Positions 13,401 to 28,400 of a stretch of DNA of 64,000 nt are shown here, one piece after another. Location: NCBI GenBank assembly GCA_008694505.1, contig VZDJ01000594.1:7755746-7819745 (forward strand). The letters run 5' to 3'. The notes beneath the pieces are model-generated. The model searched no databases. It had not been told where the DNA came from and saw only the letters and a program-made list of their open reading frames with translations. Position 1 is the stretch's first letter. Every line of letters begins with the position of its first letter. The DNA is from Cyanoderma ruficeps. Taxonomy: Eukaryota; Chordata; Aves; Passeriformes; Timaliidae. The translations under genes were made by a program, and so were the position numbers.

Positions 13401-16400
13401 GTAGCCTTCAGAGGCTTCTCAGACCCTACTGGGATAGAAGAATGGGGCCTGGTGTTGGGCTGAGGGACCCTGCCAGCCTGGGGCCGCAGCACCGCCGAGC
13501 TGTTCTCCTTGCGCTGGTACTCGATGGGCGACTGCAGCGCTGCAAGAGAGGACAAGGGTCAGCCATGGGCTCCCAACAGCCTTGCCAGGGGCTGCAGAGG
13601 TGTTCAAACAGGTGGGATGGTTCAAACAGAACAGAGCCACACGCTGCAAACCAAACAGGAACAGGAGATGCCACCCATGGAAGCACGCTCATGGCTGGAC
13701 AGGACACAAGCACTTCACTGTGCTGTGCGTGAACTGAACGCAGCGCTCCATGCTGATGCCAAGATCAGCTTCTCTAACCTACACAATGAGTAGGCTAAAA
13801 TGTTTGCCATTTATAGCACACATAATTGCATTCATTTTCTTTGAAATTGCACAAATTAATCACATCCTGTAGTCAAAATAAATGAAAGCCTGACTAAGAG
13901 GTGCACAGCACATTTGCAGTGAATCTTGCTAACATCAGAAAACACAGGTCAAGATCTCCAGGTCTCATTTGCATATTCCCAAGAAAGTGTGACTATGAAA
14001 TATTCTTCAGACGTGATGCGCTGCAACTTGGCTCTCAGTTTGCTTTCTACATTATCTGCTTTGGTTCAAGGAAACTGCTGGAACACTTTCTAGCAAGTGA
14101 GGAAGGATAGATGGCACCAAGACATTAATCCCAGCAGTCCAAATCTCTCCAGAAAACACCCAACAGGCAACACTCAACAGCTTCATAAGCCATAAAAAAC
14201 AAAGTCTCCTTGTGAGGGTAGATTTTATCATCATGGAGAGAGCTTGCACTGGGAAACAGAAGGAAAAAAAAATCCAGATTGTAAAGAAACAAATAACTTG
14301 TTATGTTTGGAGGAGAAGGGATCAGGTCTGGGACTCTCAGTGAGCAGATTTGCTAGGCTCAGGCTACCAGCCCCAGACCTATGGGCTTGTTTTTTTTGCC
14401 TGTCATGTGGCTTTACCAGATGATTTATAGTCAGTTAATACTGTGTACATGCACCAGACTAAACCTACTGGAATGCAGGGAGACTAGTCTAGCAAGAGGC
14501 AGACAGAGAACATAATGTCACAGCATCAGCCCCACCAGGGAACCACAACAGAAGGAATGTATTTCCCAACAAAATGAAAAGGAAAGAAAAACAGAAAAGC
14601 TCAGCACTATACAGCACACTCTCTAGCATTCCCCCTCCAGAGAAAGGCAGGACAGTTCAAGAAATCATTTCATATTAAAGAACAAATGACTGGGAAAAAA
14701 AATAAAACCAAGGTGGATGCCAGATCACCATTTTCTTCAAAACAACACAGACACAGATCTGTAGAAATCTGGAAGATTACTTGTCTCTAAAACATGACCC
14801 TTGTCACAAAAGCAGATTTTATCTTCTATGTCACAGTGACTGCCAGTTTCACTTGCTTACCTCAGCTGCAGCTGGAAATGGTTTGGTCCTGCTGCAGACC
14901 AGCCACAGAGGGCAAGGAAGGCCGGGGAGAACTTTGCCAATGATTTTGACAGTGACATTTTTCTATTGTATACAGTAAATAAGGCTGAAAGATTGCTAGC
15001 AGTAAGATCTGAATGGATACTTATCAATCTATCTTGAAACCATCTACTCTACTCAGTACTTTTAAAGGGTATTTAGTTGAGTGTCCATTTCTGACTACTA
15101 ATTCCACCATGAACTATCACAGTGATGCCTGGCTTCCAGCCTCCTGTTAAACATCTGTCAGTATTCTTAGAAGCTTCTGGCAAAAGTCAGTGTCCATCTA
15201 CTTCCATGTTCTGTCTTTCTCTCTTGAATTCCCCCCATAAAATATGATTTAAAAAAGGTACAGATGAATGGAATTTTCCTTATGAATCATGTCCAGCAGT
15301 GACAGATTTTCTTTACAGCTTGGTCCCTAAAGAACAGTCACAACAGCCCATTATTTGATGTACAGCCTGTTTCTCAAGCTTAGCAGCTTTTACTTTTCCG
15401 TGGAAAAATATGAAAAACTTGAATATTCCACTTTTACATTAATGAAGTTTGGATGCAAATCCCATGCTTTGCACATAGCCCCTGCTCTTTAGGACTTCCC
15501 TGGTGAAGAGCGAAAAATCACAGACAGCTTGGGCAAGAACTCAAGGGGAGTATTTTGTTATTAAGCTTATGCACCATTGGCTCAGTGTGGATTTAATATG
15601 ATTTTAAGGACAGAAAACATCTGCTTTAATGAAATGCAAAGCTAAAGAACATATTTAAAGATCAGTCAGTCTCAATAAGATTACATCCTAAAAGCCACTT
15701 AAAATATTCTGGACTGGACAGGGCTCTACTGGATACAGTATCATTTTCTTGGATCTTATTTATAGTTTTAAGGTAAATCCTTAAGCTTGTGTTTTAATAG
15801 AAATCTATTTTTACTTTTGCCTTAGAGATAGTGATGACTATGTTCCTAACCCATCAAATTGCTTCCTGGCTTCATGGAAGATAGGCTGAATAGGGGCTAT
15901 GAAGATGCCTCAGTAGAAAAAGAGGCCCAAAAGGCAGTAAATCCTGTGAAGATAAGATGCAATACTTAAAAAACAAAAAGAACGAGCAAGAAAGATATGG
16001 AAGGGACAGAAAAACCCTGCATTAGTGCCTGTGGAGCTCTCACAAGGCTTTTTAAAAAAAGTCCGTAACTAACTGTTAGTGGAACTTATTTTAGTCCAGT
16101 AATTCCTCAGTCAAAGCCAACTGCAGTGACATAAACCCATCAAGTTTTGGTACCAACTGGTCTAACTGGATAATTTAGACTCTCCATCTCACCAATGTAT
16201 TTAAGGAATCATTTTACAATGGTTGTGTGAGACCATTTCTATTCCAAGTCACAAAATCATAGTATCAAGTTGTGGAATCATGGGTGAAATATATTTCCCT
16301 TCTCAGCTCAGCCATAGATTCTGAACTGTCACAAACTACTTCTGCACATAGCCCCTTCCCAGTTAACTTCTGAAATATAAAACTAAGCTGAATTAAAATT

Positions 16401-19400
16401 TTTAAAACCTCCACATTGAAGAAAAGGGCAGCTTTGCTTTGATGTGAACTGAAAGAGCCTCTTCCCCTTTTGCAACGAAAAAATCCACAAAACCAAATAA
16501 CAACTGCCCCAAGAAAAAAAAAAAAAGCAAAAAACCAACAAAAACTAACATATTGTGCCAATCCCAAACATCTTGATTCAAGCAAATATGCTTTATTATT
16601 GAACATGTATTAAGCTATTAAATATAGAACTCCAATATAAGTTCCATAAAATAAGCTGTTTCGAAATGAATAGTGCAAAGCAATCTTGGAAGCATCCAAA
16701 GCTACTTTGTTGCTTTCATACAAACAAAAGAGTTACTATTTTTAGATTCTTTCTCTAGTCCTGTTCCCTTCTCTTACCCTCATCCACTCAGGAGCAAGAA
16801 CAAGCTAAAACTGTTAACTGAATTTGTTTCCTCTGTATTTTCAAATTACACACTTTTGTTTATTGTGTGTGCGTCTGTTTTTTGAGAGTTTTTTGAAACA
16901 TAGTTTTAATTTGAAATATTATTTCAGACCACCTCAAATCTATTTCTACAGTGAAGCTGATACTTTGGAAAGGTCCCTTTTCATGCACAGCTCCCGTGGT
17001 TCCTAGCAGAAACAAGCCTTTGCCCTTGTTTCCTTGCCTTTTCCTTTTTTTAATTTTTTTTTTTAATTGAAAGCTGGGAACTGTAGGGGGTGCACAGTGA
17101 GGCAACCTTCATCCCACCTCACATCCTCAGCTGGTCGCACACAGCGATGTCTGACAGGAAGGTCTTGGGGCTAAACCTTGCTCTGAGTAAATGAGAGATG
17201 CTGTGTAGACACAGTGACAACTTGGCTTCATCATGATCTTGAGATTACTGCAGATTTAAAATCTCAGTGTACAGTGGAACGCATCAGGTGACAGAGCCCT
17301 GCAAACCCCAGTACAGAAGTACCACCACCAAAAGCACCACCCACGGAGGGCCCTGAGGAACATGAGCTCAACTGACACATGCAGATGTGGCTCAATAATT
17401 TTCTCACAGAGGAAGCAAGGACATAAAGATTTTAAATCCCATTTAGCATTAAAGTTTGGGAAACAGAACAAAGACCATGTACGTACCATTCAGGAAATCT
17501 CGTTGTGTGTCCAGGACCTGGTTGATGTCCTGTACCCAAGCTTGCTGAATTTCTGGATTAGCTGCCTGCAAAATGACTCTCTCTGATGTTTCCCGGCTCA
17601 TTAGAGCAAACTTGCAGGGATCATTGTCCACATTTTCTTCAATGATAAGGTAGTTCATCTGAAACAAGCCAAGGTAAGCATTTTACAGGGAGCAGGAATT
17701 AACATTACACAAGAATCAAAACTATTGTGAAATGTTCCTGAAAATAATTAAATCCAATAATGAACCGTTAGATCATAATAAGAAGAATTTGTCTCATCTA
17801 GATATAACCAGATAAATCTAAATCTTAAATATGATGCTTAATAAAGCTCTGACAGATGTACCAGACATCCACCCGCCTTGTCTTGAATTACAACTTCTAT
17901 TTTAAGTAACACAGACCTGACTGGTGTGCTTTAAATTTACTGAAACCCATAAATAGTGCAAAAATGTTCCCATTAATATGTTAATAAAGTCTATCATTCC
18001 TCCAATTTAAATAAGTGTTTATATTTCTTGTCCTCTGATAAGAAAGTGTCAGTCATTAACACATTTAAAAAATGGCTGTGCACAAGGATATAATGGAAAA
18101 AAAAAGATGCTCCAGCAGATCTTATTTCTAGCAGATTAGAGTCATCTGTGTGCAATCACTTCACTTGACTGTAGTCACAGATACCCTTTCTGGAAATCAC
18201 ATGGATGGGAATTTTGGCTGCTGTCCTGCTCTTGGGAGGCTTCTGTTTTAAGTGTACTCATGACTTTAGCTTTTCCTGAGATACTTAGGGTAGTAAACAA
18301 GAATAGGTTTGGGGCATAGCCTCTCAAAAAAAACCAAAAGAGGGAGTGTCTTCATGTCAAAAGCAGACAGCTCTGAAGACTAAGGCAGTAATGTCCCCTA
18401 GGAGAAATCCATCTCCAATTGCTCTGAGTATCTGTCAAGGTATGGAGATCCACTCCACATCAGAATACTGTCCAGCATTCAAACTGCAAGATGGAATTAG
18501 CATCTTCCTTTGCTTCTGGGGGTCCCTGTGAAGTTACAGTGACAAGCAGGAACTCCCCTGACCAAGGAAAGAACAAGGACACGGGTGAGCCTGGACAGGT
18601 CTCCTGCTCCTGATCTGAGCTCATTTTCCTCTGGTTAATAGCCAAACCACTCCTGGTACTACTCCAGGTATAGAATCCCCTAAACTCCTATTATGTGTCT
18701 CAGTGAGATGTATTCATCAAGGCTTCCACTTAGGTATTTTGAGAGGCTGAAAAGTATCCAGGTGAGAAGTCACTGAGAAGGGATGTGCCATTTCTCAACA
18801 CTAAGGACCATATTGTGTAAAAAAGGGTTTTTCACTAATGCAGGACAAAATGCTGAAGTTTCTGTCACAGCTTGAGTGTGACAGAGCTTGGAGAACAATA
18901 TCTGGGAGTCCCATCTCACTGACAGACCAGAACAGCTGCATTTGAAGTCATATGCACTTTTTACTCTTTGGCTGTGAGAGAGGAAAGAAACGGGATCTGT
19001 GGTGCTGGCTCAGGTGGAGGCCCCACTGCGAGGAGGGTGCTCAGAGCCCAGGGAGGCAGGGAATGGTCCTGCCCAGAGCCCAGGGAGGCAGGGAATGGTC
19101 CTGCTCAGAACCCAGGGAGGCAGGGAATGGTCCTGCCTAGAGCCCAGGGAGGCAGGGAATGGTCCTGCCCAGAGCCCAGGGAGGCAGGGAATGGTCCTGC
19201 CCAGAGCCCAGGGAGGCAGGGAATGGTCCTGCTCCATTGAGAGCCAGAGCTCCTCGCTGTGGGAAACAGACATGCAAAAGCAGCGAGAAGCTGAAGTGGG
19301 GCTGGGAAGGAGGGTGTGAGAGCTGCCAGCACACAAACTCCATGCTGGGGGGGAGACACACATGGAGCCACAGGGGATCCCACACTTGCAGTAGACGCTC

Positions 19401-22400
19401 AACAGGAGAATGAGCTGTTTGCCAAGTGGAAGAAAAGGGGCTGGAAAATTATCACATGAAAATTTTAAACTCAGGCAGTGGGAACAGCATTCCTTTCGTG
19501 GGCTATGTAACTAGAAAAGCAGCTCATACCCTTGAGGCAAGCTAATTTTATTGACATTAGGAGAGATTTATTTTTCTCTCTTTATCTACAATATACAACT
19601 CAGGAATTGTTTCCTGCAGATAAAAGCCTCATTGTTATATATACAATAAACTGAAGTAAAAATGATTCATACTATTTCCATCTCCAATTTTAATAACGAT
19701 TTAAATCAGCAAAAAGATAAAATCAAAGCTGATCATCTAAATCAAGATGATTGTTTATTTGTACAGTTTGGGTTTTCCCTTTATAACCTATTATTTGGTT
19801 GGAAACTATAAAATATACTGACTTGCAAATAGATGTAGGCTTTTCAGTAAATGCTGTTTCCATCAGCCAAGAAGACAACCTCATTTCAGTAAATATGCTG
19901 TTTACCGTAAATTTGTTTAGTTATATATGTTAATATGCATTACTTCAGCTGACAGTGTTCTATTTCATATTCATGCACCATTTAAAATTTAGAGCATACA
20001 CAATGAATTCTCCCATGTCTCTTAACCTGTATCTTTGAAAAGGAAATCAATGCCAGACTGGTTTATCAGCTTTGAACGACCCAGAAATTCAAATGAATCA
20101 GTGATTTTGCTGTTTCTCCAGGCACAGCAAAGGCTGTTCTACCAGGAGATGTGCAGCAGTCCTTCACCTTTACTGACCATTTCACAGGTTAACTTTGCAT
20201 TTCTTAAACAAAGAAGTATTTTTGCTTGTTGCTTTCAGTTTTTACTTTTAGCCCCAGCCCCATAATCTGAACAGATTATTTAAAACCAAAATTAATTTCT
20301 CAAAACCCTCTTCATAGTTTAGCTGGTTTTATAATTCCTCAGAGCTGTATTTTTAGAATTATTTGTGGTTTTGTCTTTGAAACATTCTTGCAACATCCGT
20401 ATTTGTACTAAGAGCCCTCACCCGAATCAGGGAGAGTATTTCCAGAAATACCATATACAGGCTTAGTACTGACATATAGTTTGGCCTAAAACCTTCATTT
20501 ATCTTTTATGATCATGCATAAAAGGACTACTGCAGGTTTTTGCAGCGATATTTGCTAATTTGAGCTATGAATGATAGAGGACCTGCCCTGGCTGTGTTCC
20601 CTGTAAAATTACCCAATAAATTTAGACACCCAGTGGTTTATTTAAAGATGATCTCAAACAGCTTCTGATCCACTGAAAGATGAATGCAAATGTTTTCTGC
20701 ACATTGCTGTCCCCTATGACAGGATGAACCTTACATGACCATCAAACAGAATGTGTTTTTCCCTCTGCATTTCTTACCTTTATGCTTTTCTTGAACATGT
20801 AGCCTGGCGTTAGAGATCCTTTTCTGAGGAGCTCACTGAAGATAACTATTTGCTCAAAGAGGAACACCCTGCGCTCCTTGGGCCGAGACTGGACCCCAGA
20901 ATCCTGCTCTGTCACGTAGAAGGTGTCCTGCTGCAGCAGCTTGCCTTGAGCTGTCAGTTTGCCCTGGGAAGCAGACAAGGCCCCAACATCACAAACCCTG
21001 ACCCACTGGGATCCCACGGGGTGATATGGGCTGTTTCATGCAGCCCGGGTTTTCCAGGCATTCATGTGAGATCTATCCCCTCTAAGTTATCAAACCAGCA
21101 ATCCTATAAAGCGTGACCTCAGATGAAGACAAACAAAATAAGTTTTCCTTGCTCTCAGTGCCACTGTGTATATAAAACCGAAAGCAAGAGGTCTCAAGCA
21201 GACTGTTTTGTACACTTCATTTCAAATCCTATTCCCATTATGTTACAGTAGTGCTCGAGCCAAGAGCTCTCCATCATGCCCTAAGCCAGCAGTCACCGAC
21301 ACAACACCTCTGAATGTGCAGAAGCCAGGACCCTCCCTGTTTGCACTGCATAAGACACAGTAAGACAAATCTTAATTCATCTTGGAAATAAGACCTCTCC
21401 CTAAGCCTACAGTGGCTTAGTTACAAGCCACAAGCTGTACCCTGTGGGGTTGAAACTCCCAAGTCCTCTCCTGGACTGAAGACTCCCAAGTCCTCTCCTT
21501 GCTGAACTTGGCGGGAGCTGTTAACATGTTAATGCCAGGTGACCTTACTAATAGGCAGAGCAGGCTGGTTCATCACTTATTTTGCTCTGGTAGTAGATTT
21601 AGTAAGTCTCATTAAAGCTTGCAGAAGCTTTTACACAAACACACATTTTGAAGAAACAACATGAATTGTCACAAGTTTAAAGTGACAGGTGTGCCACTCC
21701 CCCACCTTTGAAACCTCACCAAAGCATGCAGATCAGCACTGCAGAAGTACAAGCCCTAGATAAGTAGCTGGGGTAGGTTGTAGAGACAATCATAGAAAGA
21801 GAAAGTAATTTTTCTTGCCTAGTTATTATTATAAGAAGAATGCAAATGCATACCTCAAAGCCTTGGAGACGACCCAGGTTCATCATGTCATTGCAACGTT
21901 TTGGTACAAGGCACATTAATTCAACTGCTTTCTGTGGAGGAAAAGGGATGTTGCATTATTACAAGAGAACCAGAGGGTTCCTGGAAGTACAATGTCAAAT
22001 AATGAAGTTCGACAGCACGATTGCTGGAGTGACTCCTGGCAAGGCCCTCATGAATAGATGCCTCAGAGAGGATGGTGCAGGACTAAAATGCAGGACTTTT
22101 AGTTCTGATTTAAGCTAAGAGAAATACTACATTTAGAATACCAGCAGGATCTTCAGCTATTGTCAAAGGAATACTGGGGTTTTCATTTCTCCACACAAAG
22201 TCCCATTAGCCCTATTGTCCAGGGCACGAAAAAGTACCTCTATCTCGGAGCACTCCAGACCAGCTTTTTCACTGTACCTCAGGAAGTCCTGGAGAAAGCA
22301 GAAAGGTTTGCATTAAGGCACATCAGAAAAGAGAACAAAAGGCACCAGTTTGAAAAGGAAAAAGCATATTCAGCATGTGGTTTTCTGAGAAGAAACTTGC

Positions 22401-25400
22401 TAATATTAATAAATTCATCGTCAGAGATTGCTGAATGTCATAGCCACTTTAGAAATATGGAAAAGGGGTGTAAATGGCTGTTGAGAAGATCACAGACAAA
22501 AAGACAAAGCTGGGGTTAGACCTTGGGAATGCTTATTTTGTCCTTGTCTTAAGCCACAAGACCACACACACACAAAGATTTTTCTTTTCCTTTTTGCATT
22601 TTGGGGAACACACTGCTGTGCTTTGCCAGTGTGCAATTCCCAAACCTGGGCTGATGGCAGCCTGCTGGGGTAGGGTTCAAAAAAGAGGAGAAACCAGCTC
22701 AGAGCGCCGGTGCTGCTGGAGATTACAGGATGGATTCAGACATGCCTGATTTTAGACATTGGTTTCAGACCCCTTGGGATGAATTTTCAAGAGTGCTGAG
22801 TAATTGTCATTATGGAAAAGTCAGTATAAACCAGAGTGGTCAGGCTCCTTGGGAAAAAAATTGTGGCGAGCTCTCCAAATTTTAAGATAACAGAATACTC
22901 TGAAAATAAATTTCTTCAGCTTATTTGAAGACAGATACTCAGAAATGGAGGCCAGACCGTTTACTAGAAGCATGCCATTCAGCACCTATGACAGACTTCA
23001 GCAATACACTTGCGTATCTTTGTTCCAATTTAAAAAAATTTAAAGTTTGCTCTAAAACTTCAGAGGAAGAAAAATCCTATTTGAAGTGTACCCTTCTGTA
23101 AAAAAAATCCAAAAGAAAGTTTAAAAAAAAAAATAAAATCTGTTTGCGCTCCTAAATTACAAACCACTTGTACAGATGTGGCCTCCTGCTCTCTGGACAT
23201 TTTCCATGGGCCTCTGCCACTGCATGCCTAGAGAGCAGACTCTTCTTTCCTCTTAACGTGATGAATTTATTCCTCAGTTAAGTCTAAGGCTGATTTAAAA
23301 TAACAGCAGCTAATGCAACATGCAGACCAGAGTTTAATCCAAACTGTATTTTTTCACTCACCTTGAGAAGAAGCTGGTATTTAGTTATTCTTTGAATGGG
23401 TTTAATCAGAAAGTCGCTGATGGTCAGCCGCTGGCTTATTTCCTGCTGAACCTCCTAAAAAATGAGGATTAAAAACAATTGCAAACAATCACAGAGTTAA
23501 GACAGACAACATGATAAAACGTCTCAGTGGAGACTTATTTCCACAGAAAGTTGGCCTGTTCGTAATCTTTTGTTTGCAAGAAGGAATTTCTGAGGATTTA
23601 AAGTTCTGGCCTATCCCATTTAGGCAGGGTCTGGGTAGAAGCCGTGACCGAGCTGGAAGCTCCGAGCTGAGCTGAGCGAGCAGCCCTGCAAGGGCTCAGG
23701 GTCACTGTTCCCACTGCAGTGGGGATTAGCTCACAAGTGAGTCCTGCAAGACAGGTCTCCTACTCTGGGGTGAAAGGAAACATCTTTCCCTTGTTAAACA
23801 AGAGTCTTTCACGTTACTATTGAAATGTGTCCAGTCCCAAAGACTTCTTGAAATAGATGGAGTTACTGGAGATTTATGAGAGGCACCACCCAGCTCCAAC
23901 AGCTTTTACCTCCCCTGTTTTTTGTACACTACTGATTTAAAAGTCTTGTTTTACTTGGAACCGAAACTAGTGCATTTGTGGTACTCTGAAGGCCACACAC
24001 AGTACTGAATTAAGTATTTATTAGAAGTTCACAATATGAGAATGTGAAAGCAATTTAATAATAACACTTCCTCTGTATGGCAGAGATCTCAGCACCATGT
24101 GCAGTATCAAAAACTTCAGGAATTTGTTTTAGGCAAACGCCACAGGTTACAGAACAGTCTCCTTGACCTGGACTCACAGCTGTAAGCAGTAATAATGTAT
24201 AATAAGCTGTGCTTACCTCAAAGTACGTTTCATACTCAGCTACTATATACTCAGACCGGGGCTTGTTTTGGCAATACACCACATACATGTGCAATCGCCG
24301 CTCCTGTGAAGGCAAGAGGCACAGCAGCCACATGAGGTATTGGCTACCCTTCTGTTATTAAAAGGTGGCAGAAAGTTGCTATGATATTCTGCTTGGTCTT
24401 CCTTATTTTTGGTTTAATCTAAGATTTAGTTTGCTAAAGCCGGAAAGAAAATCGGCAACTGGTTCTGCTCTCCACATCTGCACTTAGGCAAGGGGAGCTT
24501 TCTGGGGTTTGGCCAGTGAGAGATGTTATATCCACACTGACAGGTCTGAAATTTCCTCTAGAGTTATACTTTGGCTAACATCACATGAACATGTGAATTG
24601 TAGCAGTTGGCAAGTACCTGCCGTAATTGTATTTTGGCAGATGTCCTTGACCACATTAATTTTGCCCCCCCAAGTAAGTTATCTGCAAGAAGACAATGAT
24701 TAATGCCTTAGTGCAATCCAGCTGCCCACTGAAAATGTGTAACTATAGGGAAACATTCTGTTTAAATCCAGTTTAGGCATGTAAAAGTATTGAGTCAACA
24801 CAAACAGGTGTTTTTGAAAAGGAGCCATCACACCCTAAAAGGCAATTGTACTAGATACAGGAAAGAAAATAAAACTTACATGCTTAATAAAAAGCTGTGC
24901 TAAACGCTCAGGTTCTTGAAGACATTTTTCCAGTTCAGCCAGGAAAAAGCTAAAAGAAAGGATATGAACACTTCAGAATACTTCTTTAGGTCATCCCAGC
25001 AGATGACTTCAGACTAGTGGCATTTTAGCTCCAGTATTCAATAATAAATAAAAAGGTAATCTTGGCTTCAGCCCTTGATGGTGGGATTTCTAAATCATTA
25101 GATGAGAGCTGTGAAAGGTGGAGGTCTTGTCTTGCAAACTGTCTGCTCTTCTTTACTATGACAGTGGTTTGAATTTTCAGAAAGTGCTGATCACTAATTG
25201 CAAGAGTTGCTTTCCTTCACTGAGAACTCCCAAAGTAAAACCCTCCCAAATACCAAAATGCTTCTGAAAACTCAACTTATGAAAACTCCAGCTTTACCAG
25301 GAGTTCTCAGTTGCATGAGCAGATTTGGAGTACTGGTCAATGTGAAAGACATTGCTGTATGTTTCCACCTGAATAAATGAATCAACATGTTTTGCTGCTG

Positions 25401-28400
25401 TATGTTCTGTTTGTCAATGTTTTTAATTTCAGAATAAATTGCAATATCTAATTCATAATAGCCACAATAATTCATAAACACCATCTTCATTTTGACTTGC
25501 AGCTTCAGGGAGGTCATTCATTTTAGCTCAAATGCCCTTATCAAGAATACACTGGGATGCCTAAAAGTGAGAGGAAAACTTCAGAAACACTGCTAGATTT
25601 TTCTATTTGCTAGGTAAATCCAGACAATCATCCTGTCCATGATCTTCCTCTTTTTCATTTCAGGATTTCAGTCTCAAATTCCTCCACAGATTTGTGACAG
25701 TAGCCAGATTTTGTGAGAGGACATGCTTGCAATGATCTGATCCCAAGAAATCCCAGAACTTCAAAAAACGATGCAAATTGGACAGATGTTCCAATTAAAA
25801 ATCTCCACTGCTACCATTAGATACAGCTGCTTCCATATCCCAATCCTCTATAAATGCTACATTCATCTGCATTTAAATAGACTTCTTGACCCAGATATAC
25901 AGAACTAAAAATAGGGAATCTTTCCATTTGTGTTACAGAAAACTCCTATCCTCACACTTAATCAAGGAATGGGACTGGTAAAAACACTCCATTTTATCAA
26001 CTTAACATAAGGTGAAGCTTTCTCTGGCATTTATTTGTTTGTGTTCACAAGGTCATCTGTCAGAACAAAAGAACAGGCCATAAACACCTATGGGACACAT
26101 GACAGCAAGGATACTGTGCTTCCTGGGTGAGGGAAATGTCCAGAGCTGAAGGAATATCCAGCCCAATATCCATTGTTCAAGTCTGTACATGCATGCTCAA
26201 ATTTTAGTTAGTTGCAACTGCAGAGTATTTCTGAGTGGCAGAGTTGAAATGATGACCATATTGTCTATAAGCAAGACATTGTTCATAAAGCCACATGGGA
26301 AATGGCCCAGGCTTTGTGTTTCCAGCAGCTTCTCAAAATCTGCTTCTGTGAGCAAGATTTTCAAGGAGTGGAGTTCCTAACTCAGAGGCAAAAGCATCAA
26401 CTTGGCCAAAGCATGCCAGGGCTTTCAGGTGAGAAGGACCTTGAAGAAATTTGCATTTTATCACCCTTCTAGCCAAATACCACTGATATGGTCAGCCTTT
26501 GTGATCCAATCAGCTGCATGTGAAGATGTTACTGACACACAGGGAGGAAACCATGACTTTCCAGACTGCTACTGCCCATCAGTAGGATGCATTGAGGCTA
26601 CAGCTGTGACACAAAGAACTCAATTATGGCAGCCCCAGTAGCTTTTCTGAAGATCCAGTGACTACTCCACAAGCAGCAACTCTCTAAGAGTGATGCTGGG
26701 AATGCTTATGAGCAGTAGCTCGGGAGCTGTGGATGGACCACAGTGGTACCTCCCAGTGAAGCCTCTTGTTGGGGCTCCCCAGAAAGAGTGACAGGGTGAC
26801 AGAGTGACAGAGCCATCAGCAGCACAGAACTGACACAGGGCAGCCTCCTGTGTGCAGCATCCCTGTCACACTGACCAGCACTGCTGGCACAGTGTCTGAG
26901 CCAGCATGAAGCTGTACCTGTGAGCACAGACAGCAGGACAAACACCCTCCCATGAAGCCAGGCAGGGCAGAGCTATCACACACCAAAGGTCTTTCTTCAC
27001 TGGGAAAAATTATTCCAGGTAAGCACGATGCCTTCCATCATGCAGTTGTGCTGGTTCTGGCTGGGTAAACAAAGCCCTCTATCAGGATTTAGGGTGTTGA
27101 GAAACTGTGGCTAAAAGCACATGAATCAGAACATCTCAGGATCAAGGCAGCTAGGATTTGTGATGTCGTTAAGCAGCACTTACAAACCAACACAGAAAAT
27201 CTAAAGAGAAGTGACATCCTGTGGAAGTTCAGCCCCAAATTACCTGATGACATTCTATTAAAAGCAGCTTAGACATACAGACACCACACAGTCCAGTCCT
27301 CTGTGGACAAGAGGTTAGAAAGGTGTTTAAAGAGAAACTAAACCAAAAACTTACTCTTTGTGCCAGTCATAGATCTGGTGAATATTGCCAAATACAATCT
27401 TGTCTTTCCCTTTCATATCTTCAGAAACTCCTTTTTCTTCCATCCTCTTCATGAAGCCCTTTAGGATTAAGAATCAGTGATTCAGCAAAGGGCTCATTTG
27501 AAGGGGGAGCACGATTACACAATTTTCTTTTTTAAAGAAGCAAAAGTTTAATGCCAGGATTTTTCACACTGAAAATCATTACAGTATCTTTCACACAATT
27601 TCAAACCAGAAACCTAAGTAGGTACTTTAAATTACACAGTTTGCTTAAAAGAAAACTTGAAAGGATTTGTTTAGAATATCTGCAATACTTACACAAATCA
27701 TTATTAGATGTAATTGAAGTGACAAGTGGAATTGTAAGATAAAAGTTAAACAAAGTAGTTTGTCAAGCTCTTGGCTTCTCTGGTGAGAGGAAGACATTAG
27801 ATTCTGTATAGACTTTTCCCATTCATCACCATGAGTATCTTGTGGGAGCACAAAGCCAAGCACTAAGTTTAGAGTCACAAGAACAGGATTTCTCACACCT
27901 CCTGAGAGTTATTTCATAAGCCTTTGGAGCACGACAGGCCTGTCAGGTTTGCCAGTGGTGCATGATGTAAACAGAACATAACACAAAGGTTTTCAAGTCT
28001 GGAAGGTGTTGAAAATCACTGTTAGATAGACTGATAATTCTCTCTGGACTAGTGAATGCCACTAGTGAATCACGTGTCTCCAGTTCTGAGTCCTTGCTGG
28101 GAAAAAAACCTGAACCCCACACTGAGTTAGATGTGACAGGTGATCCCTAGGGGTCGGCCAAATCTTTCCAAGTTGAAGCTTAAAAAACTCAAAGAGACTG
28201 TTTTTAATGTAAAAAAAGCCCCTCAAACTCTCTTTTATCTCAGGCTTTTTTGCAAAACAATAATCCACAGGACACACATGCACCTCAACACAGTTCCAGG
28301 CCCAGCTTTTGGAAAGGTACTCAGACACAGGACATAAGTCCAGGTGCAAATTCAAGTGAGGTATGTGCTACCATTACCCAATATGATGGGTAGAAAAGCA

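Noticed and set aside
18952..19413. Several ORFs on both strands coding repeated peptides around REAGNGPAQ and PCLPGLWAG
   Set aside because: They are by-products of the 32-bp minisatellite, which is open in several frames.
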